Part shown: positions 1 through 6,743 of the stretch, in pieces | Layout of the letters: each line of letters starts with the position of its first letter | Position numbering within the stretch: the first letter of the stretch is position 1 | Assembly: GCA_900548935.1 (NCBI GenBank) | Contig: URMR01000002.1 | Span: 1-38,709, forward strand | DNA length: 38,709 bases | Direction of reading: 5' to 3' | DNA from: an uncultured Collinsella sp. | GTDB taxonomy: Bacteria; Actinomycetota; Coriobacteriia; Coriobacteriales; Coriobacteriaceae | Notes under the pieces: model-generated | What the model saw: the letters and a program-made list of their open reading frames with translations, nothing else | Told to the model about the DNA's origin: nothing | Database searches by the model: none | Position numbers and translations under genes: made by a program

Positions 1-110
1 ATTTAAGCCGTCCAAGTTTTGGGGTGCAGTTCAGGACGGGCGGCCGAGGGGTATATTTGCTTGCAAAGGGCTCGCGCGGAGCGGGCCGTTCATCCATAGA
101 GGAGGCACCC

Positions 111-1415
111 TTGAAGGCGGACACTCAAACCATCGACATCCTGTTGTTGGGCAGCGGCGGCCGCGAGCATGCTCTGGCAGCCAAGCTCGCAGCATCACCG
201 CGCGCCGGCAAGCTCTACATCGCGCCGGGTAACGGCGGCACCGCGAGCTGCGGCGAGAACGTGGTTCTCGACGATTGCGATCCTGCGGCCGTGGCGGCGT
301 TTGCCCAGAGCCACGGATGCGGACTCGTGGTGATTGGCCCCGAGGCTCCGCTCGTGGTGGGCGTTGCCGACGCCGTGCGTGCGGCGGACATTCCCTGCTT
401 TGGCCCGGGTGCCGAGGGTGCCCAGATGGAGGGCTCTAAGCTGTTCTCCAAGCAGCTCATGGAGCGTGCGAACATCCCGACGGCCGCCTACGGCTCGTTT
501 ACCGATGAGGCCTCGGCTCTCGCCTATGTGCGCGAGCAGGGCGCTCCGCTGGTCGTGAAGGCCGACGGCCTTGCCGCGGGCAAGGGCGTTATTGTGGCAA
601 CCGAGCTTTCGCAGGCCGAGGAGGCTGTGCGTGAGTGCTTTGGCGGCACCTTTGGCGATGCCGGCAACACGGTGGTTATCGAGGAGATGCTGACCGGCCC
701 CGAGTGCTCGCTGCTGGCCTTTACCGACGGTAAGACCGTGCGTCCCATGGCCACCTCGCAGGATCACAAGCGTGCGCTCGAGGGCGACAAGGGTCCCAAC
801 ACGGGCGGCATGGGCGTCTACAGCCCGGTACCCATCGTGACCGACGAGGAGTACGCCACCATGGTGAAGGTCATGGAGCAGACCGTGGCCGAGCTTGCTG
901 CCGAGGGCATCGACTACCGCGGCTGCCTGTACGGCGGCTTTATGCTTACCCCCGCCGGCCCCAAGGTGCTGGAGTTCAACGCCCGCTTTGGCGACCCCGA
1001 GACGCAGGTCGTGCTGCCGCGCCTTAAGAACGACCTGGTCGAGGTCATGCTTGCCTGTGCCAACTGCGAGCTCGATCAGGTTGAGCTCGATTGGCGTGAC
1101 GAGTGGGCCGTGGCCGTTGTCCTGACGAGTGCGGGCTATCCCGGCAGCTATGAGAAGGGCAAGGTCATCACCGGCATCGAGGACGCCGAGGCCATGGAGA
1201 ACGTGACGGTGTACCACGCCGGTACCGCCGTGGTGGACGGCCAGCTCGTGACCAACGGCGGTCGCGTGCTCGCCGTGACCGCGCTGGGTGACACGTTCGA
1301 GAACGCTCGCGATCTTGCCTACGAGGCCTGCGAGAAGATCGACTTTGAGGGTAAGACTCTGCGTCACGACATTGGCCTGCGCGCGCTGCGCGGTCGCGAC
1401 GCCTGGGATGCCTAA
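111..1415 (+). CDS. purD: Phosphoribosylamine-glycine ligase (GAR synthetase)
   Basis: Joins phosphoribosylamine and glycine with ATP to give glycinamide ribonucleotide, the second step of purine synthesis. The 434-residue product has the usual family length. It opens with the PurD signature ILLLGSGGREHALA, has the ATP-grasp segment VVKADGLAAGKGVIV and ends the ATP-grasp fold with LEFNARFGDPETQ. I chose TTG at 111 because AGAGGAGG (98-105) lies 5 bases upstream and the homologous region begins a few codons later; an in-frame ATG at 24 would add 29 residues that do not look like PurD and has no good ribosome binding site. A weak -10 (TATATT, 52-57) precedes it. The Nudix gene follows after about 20 bases, probably in one transcript. 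The identification is secure; the start is likely. Confidence 0.95.
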   Translation: MKADTQTIDILLLGSGGREHALAAKLAASPRAGKLYIAPGNGGTASCGENVVLDDCDPAAVAAFAQSHGCGLVVIGPEAPLVVGVADAVRAADIPCFGPGAEGAQMEGSKLFSKQLMERANIPTAAYGSFTDEASALAYVREQGAPLVVKADGLAAGKGVIVATELSQAEEAVRECFGGTFGDAGNTVVIEEMLTGPECSLLAFTDGKTVRPMATSQDHKRALEGDKGPNTGGMGVYSPVPIVTDEEYATMVKVMEQTVAELAAEGIDYRGCLYGGFMLTPAGPKVLEFNARFGDPETQVVLPRLKNDLVEVMLACANCELDQVELDWRDEWAVAVVLTSAGYPGSYEKGKVITGIEDAEAMENVTVYHAGTAVVDGQLVTNGGRVLAVTALGDTFENARDLAYEACEKIDFEGKTLRHDIGLRALRGRDAWDA

Positions 1416-1436
1416 AATCCGAGAGGAATGAGACGG

Positions 1437-2132
1437 ATGGACGATAAGAACGAAGAGCTCGTGGACGCGCAGATCGTCGAGGAAGACGGCCGCGCGTACG
1501 GACACGCAGAGGGCGAGCCGGGCGGCGAGGTTGCCGACGAGCCGGCGCTGGTGCTGGGTGACGACGACCCGCACGATGCCGAGCTGCACGAGAAGATTCT
1601 TTCGGAGGAGTGCGCCTGGAAGGGCAAGATCCTCGATGTCCACCGTCTTGAGGTTGAGCTGCCTAACGGTCGCCGCAGTGCCCGCGATATCGTTCGCCAT
1701 CCGGGTGCGGCGGCCGTTGTGGCGCTGACCGAGAGCGGCAAGATCGTACTGGTACGTCAGTACCGCACCGCCATCGACCGCGTGACGGTCGAGATTCCCG
1801 CCGGCAAGCTCGATCCAGGCGAGGACCCGCTCGATTGCGCCAAACGCGAGCTGCACGAGGAGACGGGCTTTAGGGCTGGCCGTATTCGCTTTTTGACGTC
1901 GATTGTCACGTCCTGCGGTTTTTGCGATGAGATCATCCACATCTACTTGGCTACCAAGCTCGAGTTTGATGCGCCCGACCCCGATGATGACGAGTTTGTC
2001 AACGTGGACCTGGTGCCGCTGCACGAGCTGATCGACGCCGTACTCGACGGCAAGATCGAAGACGCCAAGACCGTCGTAGGCGCCTTGGCCTGCGATAGCA
2101 TCGCACATCGCCTGGGTGGGGCCGATCTTTAA
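1437..2132 (+). CDS. Nudix hydrolase, ADP-ribose/ADP-sugar pyrophosphatase type
   Basis: Predicted to hydrolyse ADP-ribose or a related nucleoside diphosphate sugar. The Nudix box is complete at about residues 123-145 (GKLDPGE, then REL, EE and GF in the correct spacing), and the preceding VRQYR...EIPAGK segment is typical of the NudF/ADP-ribose pyrophosphatase branch. The first ~55 residues are very acidic and outside the domain. An ATG at 1428 is only one base after GAGAGGA (1421-1427), whereas the ATG at 1437 is 10 bases after GAGAGG, so I use 1437; the difference is three residues. It follows purD closely and is followed by the 148-bp structured element. The family is clear; the exact substrate is inferred. 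Confidence 0.88.
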   Translation: MDDKNEELVDAQIVEEDGRAYGHAEGEPGGEVADEPALVLGDDDPHDAELHEKILSEECAWKGKILDVHRLEVELPNGRRSARDIVRHPGAAAVVALTESGKIVLVRQYRTAIDRVTVEIPAGKLDPGEDPLDCAKRELHEETGFRAGRIRFLTSIVTSCGFCDEIIHIYLATKLEFDAPDPDDDEFVNVDLVPLHELIDAVLDGKIEDAKTVVGALACDSIAHRLGGADL

Positions 2133-2161
2133 CGAGCGGGAATGATCCCGCAGGTTTGTGT

Positions 2162-2309
2162 AAGTCAGCGAAAGTGCTCCATTTGAGACAAGGTGGCCTA
2201 AAAGAGGAGGGAAGCGTATGGATATACGCGACCGACGATTGAAGGCCAGATTGTCCAAATGGAGCACTTGCAGCGTCGAGACGAAACGCGGTTTGGTAAA
2301 ACCGCGTAA
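2162..2309 (+). repeat. Structured intergenic element, copy A (148 bp)
   Basis: Conserved blocks shared with copy B (21274-21422, minus) lie in the same order: AAGTCAGCGAAA (2162-2173), CAAGGTG (2089 bases before none in B differ; here 2189-2195), ATTGAA (2238-2243), CAGATTG (2247-2253), TTGCAGCGTCGAG (2268-2280) and a hairpin ACGCGGTTT-GGTA-AAACCGCGT (2286-2307). A 14-bp perfect stem pairs 2172-2185 with 2256-2269; its sequence is unrelated to the matching stem of copy B. An inner helix (GCC 2196-2198 with GGC 2244-2246) also differs from B (ACG with CGT) yet stays paired. The strand of action is unknown. The element fills the gap between the Nudix gene and the ABC exporter and covers the exporter's leader. 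I do not recognise the family. Confidence 0.75.
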
Positions 2310-2316
2310 GGTGATT

Positions 2317-4089
2317 ATGATGAAGAGGTTTCTTTCTTACTACAAGCCCCAGATGGGGCTTTTTGTTGCTGATACTGTTTGTGCTCTGGTGCTTGCCGCC
2401 ATTGACCTTGCGTTTCCTATTATTCTGCGCAATTTGACCGGTGGGCTGTTTACCCAGGGCCAGGCTGCCATTATGCAGGCGCTCGGTATGATCGCGGTGG
2501 GACTGGTGCTGATGTATGCCATCCGCTGTGCCTGCCGCTACTTTGTGAGCTATTGGGGCCACGTGATGGGCGCGCGCATGGAGTCCAAGATGCGTGAGGA
2601 CCTGTTCGATCAGTACGAACGGTTTAGCTTTGCATACTTCGATCGCAACAGCTCGGGCGACATGATGAGCCGCGTGGTCAACGACCTGTTCGATATCTGC
2701 GAGGCGGCGCACCACGTGCCCGAATGGATTATTATCTGCGGTATCGAGATCGTCGGTTCGTTTCTGATTCTGTTTGCCATTGCTCCGGTGCTGGCGCTTG
2801 CCATGGCTGTGGTGACGGCAGCGTTTGCGGTCATCATGTTTTGGCAGAACATGCGCATGCGCGAGGTCTTTAGCGATAACCGCAAAAAGATTAGTGGCAT
2901 TAACGCGCAGCTGCAGGATTCGCTGGCGGGTATGCGTGTGGTCAAGAGCTTTGCCAATGAGCAGACCGAGCGCTCTAAGTTTCGCGCCTCGAACAATCGC
3001 TACCTTTCGTCCAAGGAGAACATGTATCACGCCATGGGCGTCTACACCGCGACGTATGGCCTGCTCTCGGGCGTGCTCTATGTGATCGTGGTGCTGCTGG
3101 GCGGTTGGCTCGTTGCCCAGGGTCAGCTGCAGGCGGTCGATATGGCAACCTTCGCGCTCTACATTTCGCTGTTCTGCACGCCGCTCGAGACGCTCGTCAA
3201 TTCGGCCGAGACGTATCAGAAAGCCATCGCCGGCTTTAAGCGCATGGATGAGGTACTCTCGACTGTCCCCGATATTCAGGATAAGCCGGGTGCTGCGGAT
3301 CTGCAGGTGACGGCTGGTGCCGTGGAGTACCGCGACGTGTGCTTTAGCTACGAGGATGTTGAATTGGGCGAGCGCGGCGCCGACGGACGCCCTGTTATCG
3401 ACCATATGGATCTGTCCATTCGGCCCGGTCAGACCATCGCTTTGGTTGGTCCCTCGGGTGGCGGCAAATCGACGACTTGTTCGCTGCTGCCGCGCTTTTA
3501 CGACGTTGCCGACGGCTCCATTAGCATCGACGGCCAGGATGTACGCGACGTGACGCAGCATAGTCTACGCCGTGCCATCGGCCTGGTGCAGCAAGATGTG
3601 TACCTGTTCGATGGAACGATCGGCGAGAACATCGCCTACGGCAAGCCGGGCGCCACGGCAGAAGAGATCGCCGAGGCGGCCCGCCGCGCCAATATCGATA
3701 CCTTTATCGAGTCGCTTCCGCAAGGCTACGACACCGTGGTGGGCGAGCGCGGCAGCCGTCTTTCGGGTGGACAAAAGCAGCGCGTCGCCATTGCGCGCGT
3801 GTTTCTCAAGAATCCCAAGATCCTTATTTTGGATGAGGCGACGAGTGCCCTGGATAACGAGAGCGAGGAAGCGGTGCAGGAGTCGCTCGAAGAGCTGGCA
3901 CGCGGCCGCACCACGATTATCATTGCCCACCGTCTCTCGACTATTAAGCATGCTGACGAGATTGCGACCATTGAGCATGGTCGCGTTGTGGAACGTGGCA
4001 CGCACGAGGAGCTTCTCGCCCGTGGCGGCACTTATGCCCGTTACTATCGAATGCAGTTCGAAGGTGCGCGTGCGCACGAGCTCGACTGA
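2317..4089 (+). CDS. ABC exporter half-transporter (membrane domain fused to ATPase)
   Basis: A type IV ABC exporter subunit of about 590 residues, working as a dimer in the cytoplasmic membrane; substrate unknown (lipid, peptide or drug are all possible). An N-terminal six-helix domain (about residues 15-305) is followed by an ATPase with Walker A GPSGGGKST (~378), a Q-loop (LVQQDVYLFDGTI), signature LSGGQ (~482), Walker B ILILDEATSALD (~502-510) and the H-loop IIAHRLSTI. Start choice is open. ATG 2317/2320 follows AAGGTGAT and begins with MKRFLSYYKPQ, typical for the family. ATG 2218, in frame, has a very good GAGGAGGG at 2204-2211 but adds 33 residues encoded inside structured element A. 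No second half-transporter is adjacent, so a homodimer is likely. Confidence 0.88.
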   Translation: MMKRFLSYYKPQMGLFVADTVCALVLAAIDLAFPIILRNLTGGLFTQGQAAIMQALGMIAVGLVLMYAIRCACRYFVSYWGHVMGARMESKMREDLFDQYERFSFAYFDRNSSGDMMSRVVNDLFDICEAAHHVPEWIIICGIEIVGSFLILFAIAPVLALAMAVVTAAFAVIMFWQNMRMREVFSDNRKKISGINAQLQDSLAGMRVVKSFANEQTERSKFRASNNRYLSSKENMYHAMGVYTATYGLLSGVLYVIVVLLGGWLVAQGQLQAVDMATFALYISLFCTPLETLVNSAETYQKAIAGFKRMDEVLSTVPDIQDKPGAADLQVTAGAVEYRDVCFSYEDVELGERGADGRPVIDHMDLSIRPGQTIALVGPSGGGKSTTCSLLPRFYDVADGSISIDGQDVRDVTQHSLRRAIGLVQQDVYLFDGTIGENIAYGKPGATAEEIAEAARRANIDTFIESLPQGYDTVVGERGSRLSGGQKQRVAIARVFLKNPKILILDEATSALDNESEEAVQESLEELARGRTTIIIAHRLSTIKHADEIATIEHGRVVERGTHEELLARGGTYARYYRMQFEGARAHELD

Positions 4090-4108
4090 TTGATATGACA
4101 GGAAGATC

Positions 4109-5074
4109 ATGGCTGATAAGAACCCTTTGACTCCGGAAGAAGTGACGGAGTTATTCTCCGAAATCGATGCATCCGGCGTCTTGGATCCTACGCTCGCCAA
4201 AAAGCGTACCGAGCGCATGCGCGAGAAAGAGGCTGCCGTCAAGCGCGGTGACAAGGCGACGCTGGCGCGGCTGCGCAGCGAGGATCGCGCGAGCCAGGCA
4301 AAACATATCGACCCGCTGTCCGAGGACGACCCTTCGGGTTCGCAGGTGAGCCATACCATTACGAAGACTGCCATGGCCGTGGTTATCGGCATCTTGGTGC
4401 TGATTCTTGGCATGCAGATTGGCTACGGTGTGATGCGACGCCTGAACACCGCGAACCTCTCCGAGAGCGTTTCGGTGGATACCGTCTCGACCGCGCTCAA
4501 GGGTGGACTTGAATGGGGCAATGGCTTTACGCAGTTCCCGCTCGATTTTACCGTCGACGAGGCCGATGAACGCACAGGCACGGTTGAGGTGACGGTGCTG
4601 GACACGTCTTCCGCCAATGAACTCGAGCTGCTGTCCAACGGTCAGATTCAGGCGGCGGCGCTCGCAACCAATGCCCTGCTCAACGACAAGATCGACCGCG
4701 TGGTGTATAACGTTCACGCCTATATCGACGAGGACAGCAGGATCCAGCACGATTCCTTCTTTGGCATGTTTCCTGCTCAGGGGCACCAGAGCGCCATCCT
4801 GACGTTCGTCTGGACCAAGAGCTCGTCCAATGCCACGAATATCGACTGGAAGATGCGTATCGTAAGCATGGACGACACCATTGCCGAGCGCATTCAAAAA
4901 CAGGTGAACTCGGTTTCGTCGCTGATCGAGGACCCGGCGGTGAGCCAGACCAAGATTGACGAGGAAAAGGCCGAACGTGACCTGGAGCATCGTCTGCATG
5001 GCCGCGAGATTTTCCGCGGCGGCAAGCCCGATCGCACACCGTCCGATCTGCTGGAGCGGGACAAGCAAAAGTAG
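4109..5074 (+). CDS. Single-pass membrane protein of unknown function
   Basis: A 321-residue protein I do not recognise. A charged N-terminal region of about 85 residues, rich in Lys, Arg and Glu, is followed by one hydrophobic helix (about residues 87-108, AMAVVIGILVLILGMQIGYG) and a ~210-residue C-terminal domain. With the positive N-terminal side the expected topology is cytoplasmic N-terminus and external C-terminal domain. No catalytic motif stands out. AGGAAG at 4100-4105 supports the ATG. It starts 19 bases after the ABC exporter and ends just before a strong terminator, so it is the last gene of that transcript and may work with the exporter; that is inference from position only. Confidence 0.75.
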   Translation: MADKNPLTPEEVTELFSEIDASGVLDPTLAKKRTERMREKEAAVKRGDKATLARLRSEDRASQAKHIDPLSEDDPSGSQVSHTITKTAMAVVIGILVLILGMQIGYGVMRRLNTANLSESVSVDTVSTALKGGLEWGNGFTQFPLDFTVDEADERTGTVEVTVLDTSSANELELLSNGQIQAAALATNALLNDKIDRVVYNVHAYIDEDSRIQHDSFFGMFPAQGHQSAILTFVWTKSSSNATNIDWKMRIVSMDDTIAERIQKQVNSVSSLIEDPAVSQTKIDEEKAERDLEHRLHGREIFRGGKPDRTPSDLLERDKQK

Positions 5075-5096
5075 TCCGCAGCCATATAGAACGATG

Positions 5097-5136
5097 TCAT
5101 CCCGCGTGAGTCACAAGATCACGCGGGATGATTTTT
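5097..5136 (+). terminator. Intrinsic terminator after the exporter operon
   Basis: A perfect 13-bp stem (TCATCCCGCGTGA, 5097-5109, with its complement at 5119-5131), 9-base loop, followed by TTTTT (5132-5136). It separates the exporter operon from carAB. Confidence 0.92.
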
Positions 5137-5139
5137 AAT

Positions 5140-5250
5140 CCCCGTCCTAGAAAAATCATTATGCATAGGAAGTCATAATTATCATTTTGTAAACAATTCT
5201 ATGTAATTAATGCCATGGGCGATGCTTGCGGTTAGAATACCGCGAGGCCT
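5140..5250 (+). promoter_or_regulatory. Probable carAB promoter region
   Basis: About 75 bases (5140-5215) are strikingly AT-rich for this genome and lie upstream of a -10-like TAGAAT at 5233-5238. No good -35 is visible at 16-18 bases. Transcription from here would start near 5245, just ahead of the PyrR hairpin. The AT-rich stretch could be an UP element; this is inference. Confidence 0.4.
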
Positions 5251-5259
5251 AACTACACA

Positions 5260-5292
5260 CCTTTAAGCCGGTCCTGTGAGACCGGGAAGGAG
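5260..5292 (+). promoter_or_regulatory. PyrR-type RNA hairpin overlapping the carA ribosome binding site
   Basis: CCTT (5260-5263) pairs with AAGG (5287-5290), and CCGGTC (5268-5273) pairs with GACCGG (5280-5285), closing the hexaloop CTGTGA. The upper stem and loop match the known PyrR binding loop (CNGNGA within GGTCC...GACC). The lower stem contains the carA Shine-Dalgarno AAGGAG (5287-5292), so PyrR bound with UMP would be expected to hide it and repress translation, as known for mycobacterial pyr genes. No terminator/antiterminator pair is visible, which supports translational rather than transcriptional control. The pyrR gene is not in this window. Confidence 0.82.
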
Positions 5293-5296
5293 AACT

Positions 5297-6742
5297 ATGG
5301 CGAACAACCATATTGCGGGCGCTGCCGCCCGCACCGTCGCGCCCAGCGAACTGTGCCAGCGTATGCTGGCTAAAACCAGCAAGGGCACCTGCGGTCCCTG
5401 CATCCTGTATCTTGAGGATGGGACCATTTTTTATGGCCGTGCATGTGGTGCCGAGGGCACCGCAACCGGCGAGGTCTGCTTTAACACGTTGCTCGAGGGC
5501 TACTTTGAGGTCATGACCGACCCGAGCTATGCCGGCCAAATCGTAACCATGACCTATCCGCAGATCGGCAACTACGGTATCGACGAGACCGACGTCCAGT
5601 CAGCCTTCCCCGGCGACGCCGTGCGCCCTGCGAGCGCTCCGGCCATGCGCGGCATGATCGTTCGCGACATGTGCGCCACGCCTTCTAACTGGCGCTCGGC
5701 CGTTAGCGTGCCGGAGTACCTGCGCGCTCACGGCATCGTCGCTATCGAGGGCGTCGACACCCGCGCTCTTGTGCGCCACCTGCGTGACAACGGCTCCAAG
5801 ATGGGCATTATCTCGACGGAGATCTTTGACGTCGACGAGCTTGCCGAGCGCCTGTCCGCCGCGCCCACGCTGGTCGGCGAGAACCTGGTCAAGACCGTGA
5901 GCTGCCCTGAGCCCCATGCCTTTGGTGCGAGCGACCTGCCCGCCGAGCATAATTTTGCACTGGCTCCTGCCGCCCCCGCCCGCCACAACGTGGTCGCGTA
6001 CGACTGCGGCGTCAAGCGCGGCATCCTGGAGGGCCTGGTCCGTGCCGGCTGCGACCTCACCGTCGTGCCGTGGGATACGCCCGCTCAGCAGGTGCTCGAC
6101 ATGAATCCCGATGGTGTCTTTTTGTCCAACGGCCCCGGCGACCCCGACGCCGTGGTGGAGACCTACGAGCAGGTGCAGCAGCTGATCGGCAAGGTGCCGG
6201 TCTTTGGTATTTGCCTCGGTCACCAGATGATCAGCTTGGCATGCGGCGCCCAGATGGAAAAGCTCAAATTCGGTCACCGTGGCGGCAACCAGCCGGTTAT
6301 GAATCTGGTCAGTCGCCGCGTGGAGATTACCGCGCAAAACCATGGCTTCGGCCTGCTGTTCCCCAGCCTGGGCAAGCTCGTCCCCGAGCTTTCGGGCGGC
6401 GAGACCGAGCACGCGGCCGATGGCGATCTACGCGTCTGGGTGCGCCGCGGTATCGCGCCGGTCGTGATGAACGAGCGCTTCGGCCGCATTCGCCTGACGC
6501 ACGTGAATCTCAATGACGGCACAGCCGAGGGCATCCAGCTGCTCGACGCGCCGTGCTTCTCGGTCCAATACCATCCCGAGGCCTCGCCTGGCCCCACCGA
6601 TGCCCACTATCTCTTTACCGCCTTTACGCGACTCATGGACGGCGAGGAAAACTATCTGGACATCGATACCGCCAAGGACCGCCTGCAGGGCTGGAATTTC
6701 GCCGAGAACGTTTCCGCCGCGACCGAGACCGAGGAGAACTAA
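5297..6742 (+). CDS. carA: Carbamoyl-phosphate synthase small (glutaminase) subunit
   Basis: Releases ammonia from glutamine and feeds it to CarB for carbamoyl phosphate, the precursor of pyrimidines and arginine. 481 residues. The N-terminal CPSase domain is followed by a class I glutamine amidotransferase domain with the nucleophile Cys306 in GICLGHQ and His426/Glu428 in QYHPEASPGP. About 35 residues precede the usual family start (YLEDGTIFYGR); this extension has CGPC and is longer than in Escherichia coli. ATG 5297 follows GGAAGGAG (5285-5292); an upstream GTG at 5276 lies inside the PyrR loop and is rejected. carB starts two bases after the stop codon, so the two are translationally coupled. 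Confidence 0.96.
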   Translation: MANNHIAGAAARTVAPSELCQRMLAKTSKGTCGPCILYLEDGTIFYGRACGAEGTATGEVCFNTLLEGYFEVMTDPSYAGQIVTMTYPQIGNYGIDETDVQSAFPGDAVRPASAPAMRGMIVRDMCATPSNWRSAVSVPEYLRAHGIVAIEGVDTRALVRHLRDNGSKMGIISTEIFDVDELAERLSAAPTLVGENLVKTVSCPEPHAFGASDLPAEHNFALAPAAPARHNVVAYDCGVKRGILEGLVRAGCDLTVVPWDTPAQQVLDMNPDGVFLSNGPGDPDAVVETYEQVQQLIGKVPVFGICLGHQMISLACGAQMEKLKFGHRGGNQPVMNLVSRRVEITAQNHGFGLLFPSLGKLVPELSGGETEHAADGDLRVWVRRGIAPVVMNERFGRIRLTHVNLNDGTAEGIQLLDAPCFSVQYHPEASPGPTDAHYLFTAFTRLMDGEENYLDIDTAKDRLQGWNFAENVSAATETEEN

Positions 6743-6743
6743 C

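Noticed and set aside
2286..2307. T-box-like GGTA ... ACCGCG in the terminal hairpin of element A
   Set aside because: The core recalls the T-box end, but there is no Stem I, specifier loop or aminoacyl-tRNA-related gene, and copy B lies inverted behind yqeY.
2162..2309. Integron attC site
   Set aside because: Conserved edges with a variable stem resemble attC, but no RYYYAAC/GTTRRRY core pair and no integrase are present.
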